Translations under genes and position numbers: made by a program
Shown: one piece after another, positions 22,701 to 33,659 of the stretch
How positions within the stretch are numbered: position 1 is the first letter of the stretch
Layout: each line of letters opens with the position of its first letter
DNA from: Doryteuthis pealeii
Lineage: Eukaryota > Mollusca > Cephalopoda > Myopsida > Loliginidae
Direction of reading: 5' to 3'
Length of the DNA: 64,000 nucleotides
NCBI GenBank assembly: GCA_023376005.1
Contig: CM042157.1
Span: 68,198,494-68,262,493, forward strand
The notes under the pieces: model-generated
The model's input: only the letters and a program-made list of their open reading frames with translations
Databases searched by the model: none
Told to the model about the DNA's origin: nothing

Positions 22701-23009
22701 ATGTGTTGAATTAGAAAAATGTGTGGAAAAAATGTTATTATCTAAATTTATCTAGCCATTTTCCTGATCAGATAAATTGTTTCAGGTACTACACTTAAAG
22801 ATTATTAATGAATTGATTTGAAATTTTACTTATTTTTGTTTATACTAACATTTCTTCTTTTTTGTTTTTTACAGGTAAGTTTTCAAATGGACTGTTTACT
22901 CATTTTCGGGTTTTGCTGATTATCAGGTATATAGATATTTTTTTAAAAATTTGATTTTATGTTCATTGTACAGGTAACAAAAAAGGTGCAACATGTAACA
23001 TTTCACTGC

Positions 23010-23570
23010 CCTGTCAGCTGGGGCGTTAGAATGCACCGACTGCATCTCTGCAGAGGGGTAAGACTATCCCAGATGGGACCACCTCTTGGTCGTGATGCTT
23101 AAGGACGGAGTCTTGGTGGATAAGCAGTCCATGACCTGCAACACTCCACTTAGACCCTTACTTAGGCTAGACGGGCGGTCGGAGAGGCCCTTTCCGATCA
23201 ATCAGCTGGTCACATCAAGCCCTAGCACTTATATTATTGCCCCAACCCTATTGCCCTTATGGCAAGCCCCAACTCCTTTTTATCATATAGGTGCTAGAAG
23301 GCAGTGACTGAGGGTCTACATGTCCTGGGAATGACGTTAAACTCTATCTGATGGTGAGGTTCCAGGTTTGGGAAATGTGGAGCACCCTTTCATCACCATT
23401 GTTCCCAGGTTCCCTCTAACCCAAAGTGGTAGTACCTGTTAGGGTCCCATCTATGGGTTAATAAATAGAAAAATGTGAGTATCCATTAAGGATGAATTTA
23501 TTTCAAATCTTTTTCGGTATTAAATGACCCACTGAGGTTGATATGCTGTAAACCAAACCCAACCTAAACA
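23010..23570 (+). mobile_element. SINE-like repeat family 3, near full length
   Basis: Runs from GGGGCGTTAGAATGCACCGA to GATATGCTGTAAACCAAACC. It has no obvious tRNA boxes. The tail folds as GGTATT...ACCC..GGTT...; other copies show the full CGGCAT...ATGCCG stem. The 73-residue frame inside is non-coding. Confidence 0.75.
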
Positions 23571-23693
23571 GGTACTACCACTCCTACATCCTACCTGTGA
23601 CGGAGGGGTTGGGTAGATACATACATTCACAGCTTCATAAACTGATAACGTATAAACCTGCTGTCATGGTTAAGTGCCTATAAGTATGAATGG

Positions 23694-23760
23694 AACAAAA
23701 CGTCCTCGGCATAAAATGACCCAAATGGGTTGACGTGCCGTAAACCAACCAACCAACAAA
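23694..23760 (+). mobile_element. LINE 3' tail fragment with hairpin
   Basis: CGGCATAAAATGACCCAAAT, GGGTTGACGTGCCGTAAACC, then (CAAC)n. Outer stem CGGCA/TGCCG, inner stem ACCC/GGGT. It matches the end of the LINE frame at 30,947-31,414. Confidence 0.65.
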
Positions 23761-23795
23761 TTTAATGAAACAGTACTGATAGGTTGTAAAAGTCA

Positions 23796-24105
23796 TAGGG
23801 GGGCCTAATGTCGGTATCATGTGTCATATCTAATGTTGCTGTCTGGATGATATATCACACACATACACGTCGCTGTCTGGATGATACCGACATTAGGCCA
23901 CCCTGCAAGGGAGTCTATCCCCTTTTCATTAGCGTTAGACCAAGGAGATTATTTTTAGCGTCTGAGGAAAAGCACCACACCTACCATCAGCTCCTCACTT
24001 TACCGCACAGATCCCTGTGCTACTTATACGCTGATTTGGCGCGGGCCGGTATCGAACTAGGAACCTTGGGATTCCTAGCCGAACACTCTACCGATTGAGC
24101 CAATT
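23796..24105 (-). mobile_element. tRNA-derived SINE family 1, with internal duplication
   Basis: The GATATATCACACACATACAC insertion and a repeated TGTCTGGATGAT segment lie in the 3' part, followed by the full SINE body and a tRNA-like head ending near 24,100 (minus strand TTGGCTCAATCGG...). The head is decayed. Confidence 0.7.
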
Positions 24106-24429
24106 AATCTTTTATGGGTGGGACACAATTTTATTATCTTGATTTTTTAATTTCTTTTTCTTTTTTTAACTCTTTCTCCCTTTGACATGTAATTTTTTTT
24201 CAGTCTATCTAAACAAATGCATTTTGTTAGTTTGCAATGTTGTCGTACCTGTACGATACCTGTCACCATATCTATTTATTTTAATGATTTGCATTTGCCT
24301 CTATTAACAATCTCTGTTAAAAGCACACACACACACAAACTAAAACGCCTTAAAATCTCTATTTGAATTAATGAAAAACAGATATTTACTTTTTGACATT
24401 GGTGCCAAAGATCAATATTAGGTGACATT

Positions 24430-25120
24430 CTCTTTTGTAAAGGTTTTAGCTAAATTTTTGGCAGACTTTCAGAACCCCCCCCATCTAAAATTTTTGTTTT
24501 TAATTTTTTTTCTCCTTCTTTCAATGGATTATTATCGATTGCACACCAATCTATCAGACTGTGAAAAAAAATTCAAAAAAGTTATTTATTTTTCGAGTTT
24601 ACATGGGTGCTCAATTCCCCGTATAAGTTTATAGTAAATCGATCCCCCATATCGGAACCGCTCGAAAGGAAACTGGCGCAAAGGTGTCAAAGTTAGGGTG
24701 GCCCAGAAAAAACAAAACCCAAATTATTTATTATCGAGCGGTTCCGATATGGGGGATCAATTTACTATAAACTTATACGGTGAAATGAGCGCCCCTGAAA
24801 ACTCAAAAAATAAAAAACTTTTTAGAATTTTTTTTTTACAATCTGATAGATTGGTGTGTAAACGATAATAATCCATTGAAGAAAAAGAAAAGAAATTACA
24901 AAAAAAAATTTTTTCAGCGGTTCCGATATGGGGGATCGATTTACTATAAACTTATACGGTGAATTGAGCACCCCTGAAAACTTGAAAAATAAATAACTTT
25001 TTTAATCATTTTTTTACAATTGGATAGATTGGTGTGCAATCGATAATAATCAATTGAAAAAAAAAAAAAAGATTAAAAACAAAAATTTTAGATGGGGGGT
25101 TTCTGAAAGTTCAGGTCCTC
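24430..25120. repeat. Foldback element with three related arms
   Basis: The arm at 24,430-24,670 (plus) reads CACCAATCTATCAGACTGTG, GGGTGCTCAATTCCCCGTAT, GATCCCCCATATCGGAACCG. Reverse-complement versions follow at 24,735-24,905 and again at 24,915-25,115. The last two are in direct orientation, so one arm was duplicated after the foldback formed. A GTCAAAGTTAGGGTGGCCCA spacer resembles the 25,531-25,760 element. Confidence 0.7.
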
Positions 25121-25132
25121 CAAATTTTTTTT

Positions 25133-25135
<3 letters not shown>

Positions 25136-25195
<60 letters not shown>
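25136..25195. repeat. (AC)n microsatellite
   Basis: About 28 AC units. Confidence 0.98.
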
Positions 25196-25196
<1 letters not shown>

Positions 25197-25530
25197 GTAT
25201 ATATCAGTAAATTCTAGGCATCAAGATCCATGAGAAAAGAATAAAATCAATAAGTTAAATTTTCACCAAAATACGTAGACTTATAGAGTCTGAAAAATGG
25301 CATTTTGGGGGCACCTTTGAAGCCCCATATCTTCCCTAATTCTCAACAGAATTCAACCATCTTTTACTATGTGATACTCCTCATCGAACTCTATATTTAT
25401 TTTAATGATTTGCATTTGCCTCTATTAACAATCTGTTAAAAGCACACACACACACACACATACACAAACTAAAAACGCCTGATATTTACCTTTGACATTG
25501 CCGCCAAAGACCAATATTAGGCAACATTCT

Positions 25531-25760
25531 CTGGATGAATTTGCACAAAGGTATCAAAATTAGGGTGACCCAGAAAAAACAGAACCCACAAATTTTGTAA
25601 TAAAACTGTTAATTTTAACTAGGGTGGTTTAGGGTTAGGGTTTAGGGGTTAGGGTTGTGGTTGGGGTTTAAGGTTAGTTTAATGGGAAAATAAATAAATA
25701 ATTTCGGTTCTGTTTTTTCTGGGTCACCCTAATTTTGACACCTTTGGGCAAATTCAGCCC
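25531..25760. mobile_element. Foldback element with telomere-like core (second type)
   Basis: Arms near 25,531-25,586 (ATTAGGGTGACCCAGAAAAA) and 25,705-25,760 (TTTTTCTGGGTCACCCTAAT) are ~50-bp inverted repeats. Between them lies GGTTTAGGGTTAGGGTTTAG and further TTAGGG-like units. The termini are unrelated to the MITE at 13,005. Confidence 0.7.
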
Positions 25761-26290
25761 ATTCTCTTTTGTAAAGGTTTTAGCTATTTTTTTTAAACAC
25801 ACACACACACACACACACACACCTGTATATATCTATATATTAATACTCATGTTCGTAGATTGTACGACTGTTATCATCTTGCAACACCCTCTGGTTAAAA
25901 ATGACTGTTCAAATCATCCAAGATGAAATGCAAAAATGTAAATCCAGATTATCTGGTGTTACTTATCCATTGAATTCTTATTTCTTATGAGTGTCATCAC
26001 CGCAGCTAAATAATGGATCATTTCTGATTTTATCATAAAGAAAGAAAGGGAAGAAAAAGGAAATGCTACACAGAAAAATATATTAAGAAAGAAAGAGAGT
26101 TGGGTAAAGATAGAGGGAGGTTGAGCTAATCTATTTCAATCGAGCATTTTGAAAAAAAATGAAAAGAAATAAAGAAATAAAAAGAGTGAGAGAGAGTTAA
26201 ATCAAAATTATCATACCTTTTATATATTGAACTATTTCGCAATAGCTCTTAAGTAAACATATCAAACATTGTAATAATTAAATTATCATA

Positions 26291-26317
26291 CTGTGGTATA
26301 TCCACAGGTCCTGCTAG
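26291..26317 (+). mobile_element. Helitron-like 3' terminus, family B, best copy
   Basis: Perfect hairpin CTGTGG-TATAT-CCACAG, six-base spacer GTCCTG, CTAG (26,314-26,317) followed by T. Boundaries upstream are not resolved. Confidence 0.6.
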
Positions 26318-26535
26318 TATATAATAATAGTGATAATATACTTTGCTATGTTTATAAATAACGAGTGCTCGATATTATTGATAGAGCATGTATATCTAAT
26401 TTAGGATAGCAAAGACATGAAGTCAACAGCATTTGGTAACTGACAGTTTCTTGTGTTCAGTTTGAAAATCACTTGGAAAGATAATTAAAACCCTTTTGAT
26501 ATTTTCTTAGTTAATATTTTAATTGATTAATTATA

Positions 26536-27527
26536 CTAGTAAAAATATGTGCCTGAATGGCACTAGTATTTAAGTTTTAATGTAATAAGATATTATATTA
26601 AATCAGAAAGACTAATGGAATAAAATAAGAACACATATAAAAAGATTATGCTAAGTAATAATTGATTTCTATATAAATCATTAATTATCAATTATTACTT
26701 TAAATTTATTTTGAAATAAATTATTTGAAACAGAGGGATATATTCAAAGAATAAAACAGTTTGAATGCTAGCTCTTTCCACCGGTTCCGGCTTTTATTAT
26801 AAAATTTTCTTAATTCAACTATTTAACGAAATCAAGCATTAAAATTACATTTCTTTTTGGTAATGGATTTTTAAAAAAATTATTAAGATTTAATCAAACA
26901 ATTAGAAATCAATAAAACTAAGCAAATATTTATCAAAATCATTTTTTAAGATCAATATGCAAATATTTATCAAAATCATTTTTTAAGATCAATATGCAAA
27001 TTGTAATTCCCATTCACACTATAATAAACTATTTGGCTGTATATATAATATATATGCAATTGCATGTTATTGAAAGGCCAACAGTATTAATAATATTAGA
27101 TATTTTTTATCATATGGGTGCTAGAAGGCAGTAGCCGAGGGTCTTCATGTCCTGCGTATAACGTTAAAATCTATCTGATGGTGAGGTTCCAGTTTTTGAG
27201 GTTGGGAAATGTGGAGCATCCCTTCATCACCATTGTTCCTAGGTCCACTCTAACTCGCCCAAAGTGGTAGTACCTGTTAGGATCCCATCTGTGGGTTAAT
27301 AAATAGAAAAATGTGAGTATCCATTAAGAATGAATTTATTTCAAATCTTTGTTGGTATTAAATGACCCACTGAGATTGATATGCCATAAACATTTTTCTT
27401 AATAATTGAAATTTGAATAGAAATATAATAATGGAAAATGTGATATAAATAACTAAGGAAATTGTGACGTCAGGGGTGATAGTTTTGGTTACAGACGGAT
27501 GTAAACATAATCTCCATTATGATAAGA
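26536..27527 (-). mobile_element. Complete non-autonomous Helitron, family C (copy C2)
   Basis: On the minus strand it starts A|TCTTATCATAATGGAGATTA at 27,527 and ends with a GTGCC-ATTCA-GGCAC hairpin, spacer ATATTTTTA and CTAG|T at 26,536. The internal sequence (TATTTGCTTAG, ATTGATTTCTAATTGTTTG) aligns with copies at 33,033 and 38,573. A family 3 repeat is nested at 27,090-27,400. No Rep/Hel gene. Confidence 0.7.
27090..27400 (+). mobile_element. SINE-like family 3, 5'-truncated, nested in Helitron C2
   Basis: Begins at TTTTATCATATGGGTGCTAG and ends at GATATGCCATAAAC. Confidence 0.7.
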
Positions 27528-27707
27528 TATTATTGTTTACAGTGATCTGCAAGAGACTGGAAGTGGTAGCTGTTGTGTGTTGGCATAGTTACCAAGACGT
27601 CTTACCTGATCCGAGCAAAATATGAGGAGTTTTGAAAGAGATAGGTTGGCAAGAACCTCAGGGCATAGTTGTACCAACTTGTACTGGCATAAGTAAAGGT
27701 TATAAAT

Positions 27708-28000
27708 ATATTCACCAACCCCTCTGCATGGGCAGGATGTGACACTAGGTCAATTTCTTAAGCAGGGTTTAACAGGTTTGAATTCAGAGTTTTACTTCTC
27801 CTAGACTAGTTGCCTAAACCAAGGTCAAAGATCCCAGTCTGCACTACTATTTTCCCATAGCTTGAGGGAGATTAGTTGGCAGCATACCTTTCCCAAGGGT
27901 ATTAATGGTATGTGAAATGCAAACAGGCTTGTTCAGGTTTTGAACTTGGGTCAACACATCCATTTCCTATGACTCTAACTATTATAACATGTGCCTACAA
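27708..28000 (-). mobile_element. tRNA-derived SINE family 2
   Basis: TATTCACCAACCCCTCTGCA end to the GTTATAATAGTTAGAGTCAT-like head on the minus strand. The B box is degraded. Confidence 0.7.
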
Positions 28001-28019
28001 CCATATATATATATACAGA

Positions 28020-28345
28020 GATGCTGATGGGTATACGTCCTGCATCCCTGGCGCACAAAAATCTAAAAGGATGCAGTAAAAGCATATCCATGTCCCAGTG
28101 TTTTTCTTTTTTCTTCCCTTACCATTTCAAGCTAACTGTAAATACATTTCAATAGTTTCTTAGAAATGAATTACACAGGACAGGTTACAAGGTAGGAGTT
28201 AGACAGTTGTTTCCTCAGATCATAAATAAAAACCCTACAATCTATTAAGAAAATTTAGTTGGGACCCATTAATTTTCCCGGAGACTCATTGAAAGCAAAT
28301 ATGTGTGTCTCAGGACGCACTAAATCAAAAAGCTATCAACATCAC
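28020..28345 (+). repeat. Repeat D copy
   Basis: ATGCTGATGGGTATACGTCC to AAAGCTATCAACATCACAG, then a (TA)n tract 28,346-28,387. Confidence 0.65.
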
Positions 28346-28346
28346 A

Positions 28347-28387
<41 letters not shown>

Positions 28388-28389
<2 letters not shown>

Positions 28390-28634
28390 CAATGTGTATG
28401 GTTGGCACTATTATACTTGAAGAAGCGGTAGTAATCCAACATACAGTGTTATTAGAAGAGTGCTCAATATCTGTGATAGAGCAGTAATAAATAAATAAAT
28501 ATTTTAGTTTATATTTATTTACATGGGAACAAGTCTGCTACCATTGGTTTCTTGCTGTGTATGCTTGATTTTTTAAATATATTTATATCATTTTCAAATC
28601 ATTTTTCACTGCCTGATGATTGCTATATATATAT

Positions 28635-28671
<37 letters not shown>

Positions 28672-28750
28672 TTGTAAATTTTATTAGAGCTTTAAAAAGA
28701 CCCACTAAAAGATTCATTATTTTAAAAAAAGTATATATTTTACAATAGAA
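28388..28750. other. AT-rich stretch with a second (TA)n tract
   Basis: Nothing recognised except (TA)n at about 28,625-28,672. The Penelope-like relic begins to its right. Confidence 0.5.
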
Positions 28751-28895
28751 GGTAACTAGTTTTGATCCTCGCTCAACAGAGCTAAGTATCGAGGATAATA
28801 GATTAAAACAAGTAGATGGGACAAGTAAGAAAAATAAAAAAGAAAAGAAAAGAACAAATTCTTTTCTGTTCTCCTAAAAGGGGAGGAAAATGAGA

Positions 28896-29288
28896 CTACG
28901 GAGTTATAATATTTAAACCAAGTAAGCCCTCTCTTTGTTTGCAAAGAGCAGGCTTATTGGCCAGAATATATAATGTCTCTAAAATTTTAAGGTAATAAAA
29001 TGAGTGTGACTTGCTCTCAACAGAGAACCAGTCAGTAGTAAATGAGTTGGCGCAACTACTGCTATTTATAAGGTGTTTGCCTATGGAGGAACCATACGTA
29101 TTCCTCAGTACATCATTAGGACCGACGGTTCCATTTCTAATCTTAGTAGGGACATGTTGTTTAATTTGAGCATCCAATGGCTGGTTTGTTCTTCCTATGT
29201 ATTGCAAACTGCTAATACATTTGTATGAATAGATTATAGAATTATTGTGGTGAGGGGGAAGAACATCCTTGCCATTGGATACTAACAT
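28896..29288 (-). pseudogene. Penelope-like element GIY-YIG endonuclease relic
   Basis: The 130-residue minus-strand frame contains IIYSYKC...LQYIGRTNQPLDAQIKQHVP, the pattern of the GIY-YIG nuclease that ends Penelope-like retroelement proteins: the (I/V)Y..KC strand, the YIGRT strand and the R..QH helix. In the relic the usual Arg of the helix reads A (LDAQIKQH), so catalysis is unlikely. Upstream, CYPSSNLRV is readable in a shifted frame across a 12-base A/T run (29,295-29,306), marking a frameshift. The reverse transcriptase is missing; (AC)n/(TA)n tracts follow at 29,345. Assignment is from motif recognition. Confidence 0.75.
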
Positions 29289-29344
29289 AGATTTAAAAAA
29301 AAAAAAACAACTCGCAGATTAGAAGAGGGGTAACAATTTTGCAC

Positions 29345-29362
29345 ATAATTTTGACTTTATGT

Positions 29363-29452
<90 letters not shown>
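29345..29452. repeat. (AC)n/(TA)n compound microsatellite
   Basis: CACACA to 29,395, then TATATA to 29,452. Confidence 0.98.
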
Positions 29453-29454
<2 letters not shown>

Positions 29455-29524
29455 AGAATGGAAAGCGAATTGAATCCGACAATATGAGGAAAAAATGAGT
29501 AAAGAAAAGAAATGTAGATGGATA

Positions 29525-29948
29525 AAAATGAATTTTATCGATATCACTTTTAATCGATATATATCACTTACACATGTGTTTTGGTCCGTTTATCAAAATG
29601 TATACGGATTACGCTATTATTATTATTAAAATAATCAGATGATGTTGAAATAATGATAATGATAATAATAGGAAAAATGTAAAAATATTCCGTACACAGA
29701 GAAATTTTTTTATGACCTTCATCAGAGTGAATTTTATTTTTTGAATCTCTCTGTGTACGGAATATTTTTACATTTTTTTTTTTTACGGAATATTTTTACA
29801 TTTTTCCTATTATTATTATTATTATTATCATCATTTCAACATCATCTGATTATTTTAATAATAATAATAGCGTAAATGCGTATACATTTTGATAAACGGA
29901 CCAAACACATGTGTAAGTGATATCGATTAAAAGTTATATCGATATATA
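29525..29948. repeat. ~420-bp foldback with trinucleotide-rich arms
   Basis: The left arm (TTATCGATATCACTTTTAAT...ACACATGTGTTTTGGTCCG...AATAATCAGATGATGTTG...) and the right arm are reverse complements around about 29,740, with a short CTTCATCAGAGTG loop region. ACGGAATATTTTTACATTTT is duplicated in the right arm. Confidence 0.75.
29564..29730 (-). ncRNA. Hammerhead motif with very long stem II loop
   Basis: The minus strand gives stem I TCACT, core CTGATGA (plus 29,719-29,725), stem II GGTC, then ~126 nt, then GACC, AAA in place of GAA, a perfect ACACATGTGT stem III, A17 and AGTGA closing stem I. The stems fit a hammerhead whose loop II was expanded. The G12-to-A change predicts loss of cleavage. 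Confidence 0.5.
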
Positions 29949-30059
29949 TGTGTGTGTTGTGCTTGTGTATACAAAGATTGCCACCATAAGAAATATGAAT
30001 ATGTAGAATGTAAACCAACAGATTTAATCCAAAAATATTTGTCATTTAGCAACACTGAA

Positions 30060-30540
30060 CTCTAAAGTTTTTGATATTTAAAAAGTGTAATGAGTAAACT
30101 AGTTTTAAATAGTAAATGACCGATACTTTTAATGCTGCGTAATTTTATTTGGGTCCAGTGAGTCAGGTTGTTGAATATGTCAACAAGCCTCTTTGATGCC
30201 CCATGGGTCAGAAGCTGATTCCAGCCTGCGAATGTGACCTGGGGGGGTAAATATGCATCGTTAACAACTTGAGACTTGCATCTGATTCAGATGAAATTCT
30301 GAAGTGGAGTTAGAAGTATAATTAATTGGGTGTTGCAGAAATTTCATTTTGAACAAGAATTTCAGGTTTTCAGGCATTCATGGTTCTTGGGACCAGGTCT
30401 TTAACCCTATTTCACCATTCAAAGAGTTAGGGTCATACATAGACCTTGTTATTTGAAGACATGACCAAAGGTACTTGGCAATTTTGGATTACCCATGAGA
30501 AAATGAAAAAACTGACCAGCACCCATATTAATCTATGAAA
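30060..30540. other. Unique-looking DNA, nothing recognised
   Basis: Lower repeat content and mixed composition. No frame over 70 codons and no known motif. Confidence 0.4.
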
Positions 30541-30546
30541 CGTAGT

Positions 30547-30595
30547 ATCATAAACGAGTTAAGTGTATGCAACGTACACTTAACTCGTTTATGAT
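30547..30595. repeat. Perfect 21-bp hairpin
   Basis: ATCATAAACGAGTTAAGTGT..., a 7-base loop, and the exact reverse complement ending GTTTATGAT. Could be a foldback remnant. Confidence 0.8.
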
Positions 30596-30696
30596 AAATA
30601 ATTGTTTGAAGAGTCTTAGTATATGATTGTTGTGTTAAGTATTAATTATTAAGCACAGAGTGTCCTGAAAGTCAACCTGGCATTTAAAAATTAAAT

Positions 30697-30916
30697 AAAG
30701 TAAGTAAAGTCATTGTGGGGCCTAAAGTCAGTATCAGCCAATCAGCGAGGGAGTCTATCCCCTTTTCACTAGACCAAGGAGATTGTTTTTGTGTCTGAAG
30801 TGGAACGCCACACTTACCATCAGCTTCTTACTTTACCGCACAGATCCCTGTGCTACTCATATGCTAAGTTGGCAAGGGCTGGTAATGAACTAGGAACCTT
30901 GTGGTTTCTAGCCGAA
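30697..30916 (-). mobile_element. tRNA-derived SINE family 1, head-truncated
   Basis: GGCCTAAAGTCAGTATCAGC to GTGGTTTCTAGCCGAATTAT. The A-box end is lost where the LINE fragment begins. Confidence 0.75.
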
Positions 30917-30946
30917 TTATAATTATAATTCTAGCTGTAATTATAA

Positions 30947-31414
30947 CTACAGCCCAACGTAAAAGAAAAGACACCTGATCCTAGTAATACCAGAAGAGAA
31001 GAAACCACTATCATCCGGCTACGCATTGGCCACACTAGATTAACCCACTCATTCATTTTAAAAGAAGAACCTCCACCTAAATGTTCATGTGGAAACCGAT
31101 ACACAATGAAACATATTCTGATTGAATGCACACACCTCTCCCACACTCGAAGAAAGTTCTACAATGTTGACAGTATAGACAAACTATTTGGAAAAATAGA
31201 TCCCAAGAGCATATTAAACTTTTTGAGAAAGAACCGGCCTATTATCAAGGATGTAAGTTCACAGACCTACAAAAATCACCCACTCACTCTCTTGATGTTC
31301 AAATTCTCAACAGAAAACTTGATTCCAGCAAATAAACCCCTATACATTTTTGAATACTTAATTACCAATAGAAGTATTCGGCATAAAATAACCCAAAGGG
31401 TTCAGATGCCGTAA
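30947..31414 (+). pseudogene. Non-LTR retrotransposon pol, C-terminal part with 3' tail
   Basis: A 155-codon open stretch preceded by a stop at 30,944. It contains TTIIRLRIGHTRLTHSFIL, PPPKCSCGNRYTMKHILIEC and then KHPLTLL-type sequence. This is the typical end of I/Jockey-type LINE pol proteins: the RNase H C-terminal RLRIGHT motif followed by the CxC...HIL.EC knuckle. The last codons (RHKITQRVQMP) are written by the hairpin CGGCAT..AACCC/GGGTT..ATGCCG, and the stop sits in its flank; (AACC)n follows to 31,445. The copy is 5'-truncated but the frame is otherwise intact, so insertion may be fairly recent. Identification is by motif recall. Confidence 0.75.
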
Positions 31415-31445
31415 AACCCAACCAACCAAACCAAACAAACCAAAC
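31415..31445 (+). mobile_element. LINE 3' tail, (AACC)n
   Basis: AACCCAACCAACCAAACC repeats directly after the stop codon. Confidence 0.7.
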
Positions 31446-31739
31446 CAATTATAGCGATGAAGGCTTGTGTTGAGTCAACTAGACATTTTGGATGAGTTGA
31501 TAACAGACGAATGATGCAACAGTCTACCACAAATTCTCTGATCAGTACTCCTCATGGAGACATATGACAGATATATGTAATCCATGTGGCCCTCATGACA
31601 TACATATGTAATCCATGCGTCACTAGGGCTCTCATTTAAAAGATATTCTGATTAAAACAGTTAAAATTTCAATGAGTATAATTTTAATTTCAAGGAGTAT
31701 AGTAATCAATAATCAATAAAATTGGTTGAATGGCCTGTT

Positions 31740-31815
31740 TTATTGGTATCAGCCAGACAGCAAGGGAGTCTATTATCCCCTTTTCATTAGGGAAAGACTA
31801 GGAGATAGTTTTTAA
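31740..31815 (-). mobile_element. SINE family 1 3' fragment
   Basis: GGTATCAGCCAGACAGCAAG to GGGAAAGACTAGGAGATAG. The rest is missing. A CT/TA/GT microsatellite lies at 31,878-31,946. Confidence 0.6.
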
Positions 31816-31880
31816 ATCAAGTTTTTAATTCAAGATTTTTCCCTTCTTAACAGGTTGCCTTACCAAGACTAAAGAATGCG

Positions 31881-31946
<66 letters not shown>

Positions 31947-32079
31947 CTTTCCCATAGGTAAGAAATTTTCAGTTACCAAGTGCCGTTGACATCATGTAAC
32001 TGCTACCCTAACTTAGATATACATGCTCTATCAATGATACTGAGCACTCTTTACTTTAAAGTATAGTACACTATTATTT

Positions 32080-32335
32080 ATTTATTTATTCCTTTCTGTC
32101 CACTGAGGACAGTCTTTAGTATACCGAATGCACGCAACAAACTATGATGCTTTCTAAGGCTGCTGGCTTTTCTCACTCTTTCTGGCTCTTTTCTCTGTTG
32201 AGGCTACTCTCCTCTCTGCTTCACCCCTCTCCGTGCCTTAACGTTGAGGTGCCAGGCCACTCTATTTTTTGCATCTACCTCCCACATGTTTGTGTCAATA
32301 TGGCATAACTCTCCTGCAGATATCTTTAAATATTA
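32080..32335 (-). pseudogene. LINE ORF2 C-terminal fragment, second copy
   Basis: Nucleotide match to 2,281-2,600 (CTCCGTGCCTTAACGTTGAG, CATCTACCTCCCACATGTTT) but shortened and frameshifted. Confidence 0.6.
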
Positions 32336-32449
32336 GTGTTAGCTATGTGTGAGTGTCTGTGTGTGTACACACAGACACACACACACATATATATATATAT
32401 TAATATTGATAATATAAAATAATAGCCAATTAAATAATTATCGAAATGA

Positions 32450-32860
32450 GTTAAAAAAAAATCTCCAAAAAATTAATAATTTATTATTTTTTTACATTTT
32501 ATTTTTTGATTTTCAGTACTAATTTTCTCATAGAAGCGCAACCGTAAAAAATTTTTTTTTTGGCTTCTATTCATAACCGGTCTTTTATCTCATTATTTAT
32601 ACTGTAATTACTATCAGTCAAGGACCAACTCGAAACAATTTTATGCCCCCAGCATAAGGGGGGTCAAAATTAAGTGACCTGAAAAAAATGAGAAAGTTTT
32701 GAAATAAAATAAATAATGCATTATAAAGATCATTCATTGACACATAAACACTGAAAATTTCTTTAAAATCAGATAATTCCCTGATTTTTTGTAAATTATT
32801 TTCTGTAGGGGGGAGGTTGAAGTCATTTGGTCAAAAACGCATTTTAGGCTCATATATATA
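32450..32860. repeat. Diverged relative of the 49.0-49.5 kb foldback
   Basis: ATTAAGTGACCTGAAAAAAA, TAAATAATGCATTATAAAGA and ACACTGAAAATTTC parallel the right arm at 49,258-49,480. A ~35-bp inverted repeat around a TATACGATTTACAATAGTA loop sits just after, at 32,866-32,925. Confidence 0.45.
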
Positions 32861-33032
32861 TTAATATTGATAATATAGTGTATTATACGATTTACAATAG
32901 TACACTATATTATCAGTATTAATACATGTGCGTGTGTGTATATATACACACACAGCTAACTCTAAAATAATGAGAACTTTAGTCATATATACAAATAGAT
33001 AACAATTTACAAAATTAGCACTGATATATATA

Positions 33033-33658
33033 TCTTATTATAATGGAGATTATGTGTTTTTCTGTCTGTAACCGAAACTACATTACTATTTAAGTCATAA
33101 TTCCCTTAAGTTATTGACATCACATTCTCAATGATTTCATTTTTATTTAAACCTCAATGATTAATAAAATTGTTTTACATTATTAATACTGTTAACCATA
33201 TATACATACTAATAACATGTAATTATATTTATATATACAACAAAATAGCGGTTTACAGTGTGGACGGGAATGCTAATTTGCATATTGATATTAAAAATGT
33301 GATTTTAATAAATATGTGCTAAGTATTATTGATTTCTAACTGTTTGGTTTTATTTTAATGAATATAAGCAAAAATCTCTTCAATGAATCTTAAATGAAAT
33401 CCATTAACAAGAAAAGATAACTGTCATTCTATTCTTTACTTCCTCTTACTTCCTCTTTTAACTGAATACTTAAATTAGAAAAATAACAATGAAAGACAAG
33501 AGTGATGGAAGAGTAAGTTTCAGTTGTTCTATTTTTCGATTATACCCCCTTGTGTTTCAAATCTTTTTAACTGCATTCTTATTTAGTTTCATTAGCCTTT
33601 CTAATTTAATATAATATTCTATTACATTAAAACTTAAATACTTGCATATATTTGCTAG
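33033..33658 (+). mobile_element. Complete non-autonomous Helitron, family C (copy C1)
   Basis: A|TCTTATTATAATGGAGATTA at the 5' end and CTAG|T at 33,655-33,658, 626 bp, no coding sequence. The terminal hairpin is decayed (TGCATATATTTG). Internally GTGCTAAGTATTATTGATTT aligns with the other family members. Confidence 0.7.
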
Positions 33659-33659
33659 T

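Noticed and set aside
25620..25680. Interstitial telomere or chromosome-end fusion
   Set aside because: Short, degenerate and enclosed by ~50-bp inverted repeats, so it is better explained as the core of a foldback element.
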